DNA of 64,000 bases from Rhododendron vialii. Its lineage: Eukaryota > Streptophyta > Magnoliopsida > Ericales > Ericaceae. Under the pieces are notes generated by a model. That model was not told the DNA's origin, made no database searches, and saw only the letters and a program-made list of their open reading frames with translations. This document shows, one piece after another, positions 63,926 through 64,000 of this stretch (position 1 is its first letter; each line of letters starts with the position of its first letter). The translations under genes and the position numbers were made by a program. The stretch spans positions 7,639,001-7,703,000 of the forward strand of contig NC_080561.1 of assembly GCF_030253575.1 (NCBI RefSeq), given 5' to 3'.

Positions 63926-64000
63926 GTCATTATTTTTAGTTTTCTTAGTGACGCTATATACTCGTGTTAAAGGGACACCCAATCCTCTCTGGGATAGATA

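Overview
The window is nuclear DNA of a flowering plant, most likely a woody eudicot. Seven genes have GT-AG introns and plant-specific products, AT-rich introns and spacers carry SINEs, MITEs, LTRs and a LINE relic, and one intron holds a piece of plastid DNA. The species cannot be fixed from the sequence. All gene models were built by hand from exon/frame continuity and similarity to remembered plant families; no alignment was run.

Layout. 1-5352 (-): 5' end of NUP188, whose 4.1-kb first intron holds a nested stack of SINE, MITEs and plastid DNA. 8531-10581 (-): PRP4-like cell-wall protein with an Ole e 1 domain. 10582-13556: SINE and two short TRIM-like LTRs. 13557-18450 (-): translocon-associated protein alpha, 8 exons, 257 aa. 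18994-20520: long-hairpin MITE and LINE relic. 21039-25944 (+): bHLH121-like regulator, 5 exons, 327 aa, followed by an inverted duplication of an NLR coiled-coil fragment. 27438-33852 (+): plastid triosephosphate isomerase, 9 exons, 324 aa. 33853-47020: transposon-rich spacer with one small candidate membrane ORF, a duplicated hairpin MITE and a complete 2.56-kb solo LTR. 47021-50118 (+): alkaline/neutral invertase, 4 coding exons, 567 aa. 50119-56917: MITEs and a 2.88-kb solo LTR inside a MITE. 56918-63925 (+): ERD2-like KDEL-receptor-family gene, running off the right edge.

The genes do not form a pathway. They are housekeeping genes (nuclear pore, ER translocon, ER retrieval, sugar metabolism), a wall protein and an iron-homeostasis type regulator. 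As I recall Arabidopsis gene order, the PRP, TRAP-alpha, TPI and ERD2-like genes lie together on chromosome 2 (At2g21140-At2g21190) and NUP188, PRP4 and ERD2-like together on chromosome 4 (At4g38760-At4g38790). The window therefore looks like an unreduced ancestral block.

The most unusual structure is the NLR-derived hairpin at about 26007-26400. It begins within about 65 bases of the bHLH121 stop codon and would sit in its 3' UTR if the transcript runs that far. Also notable are several datable nested insertions with intact target-site duplications.
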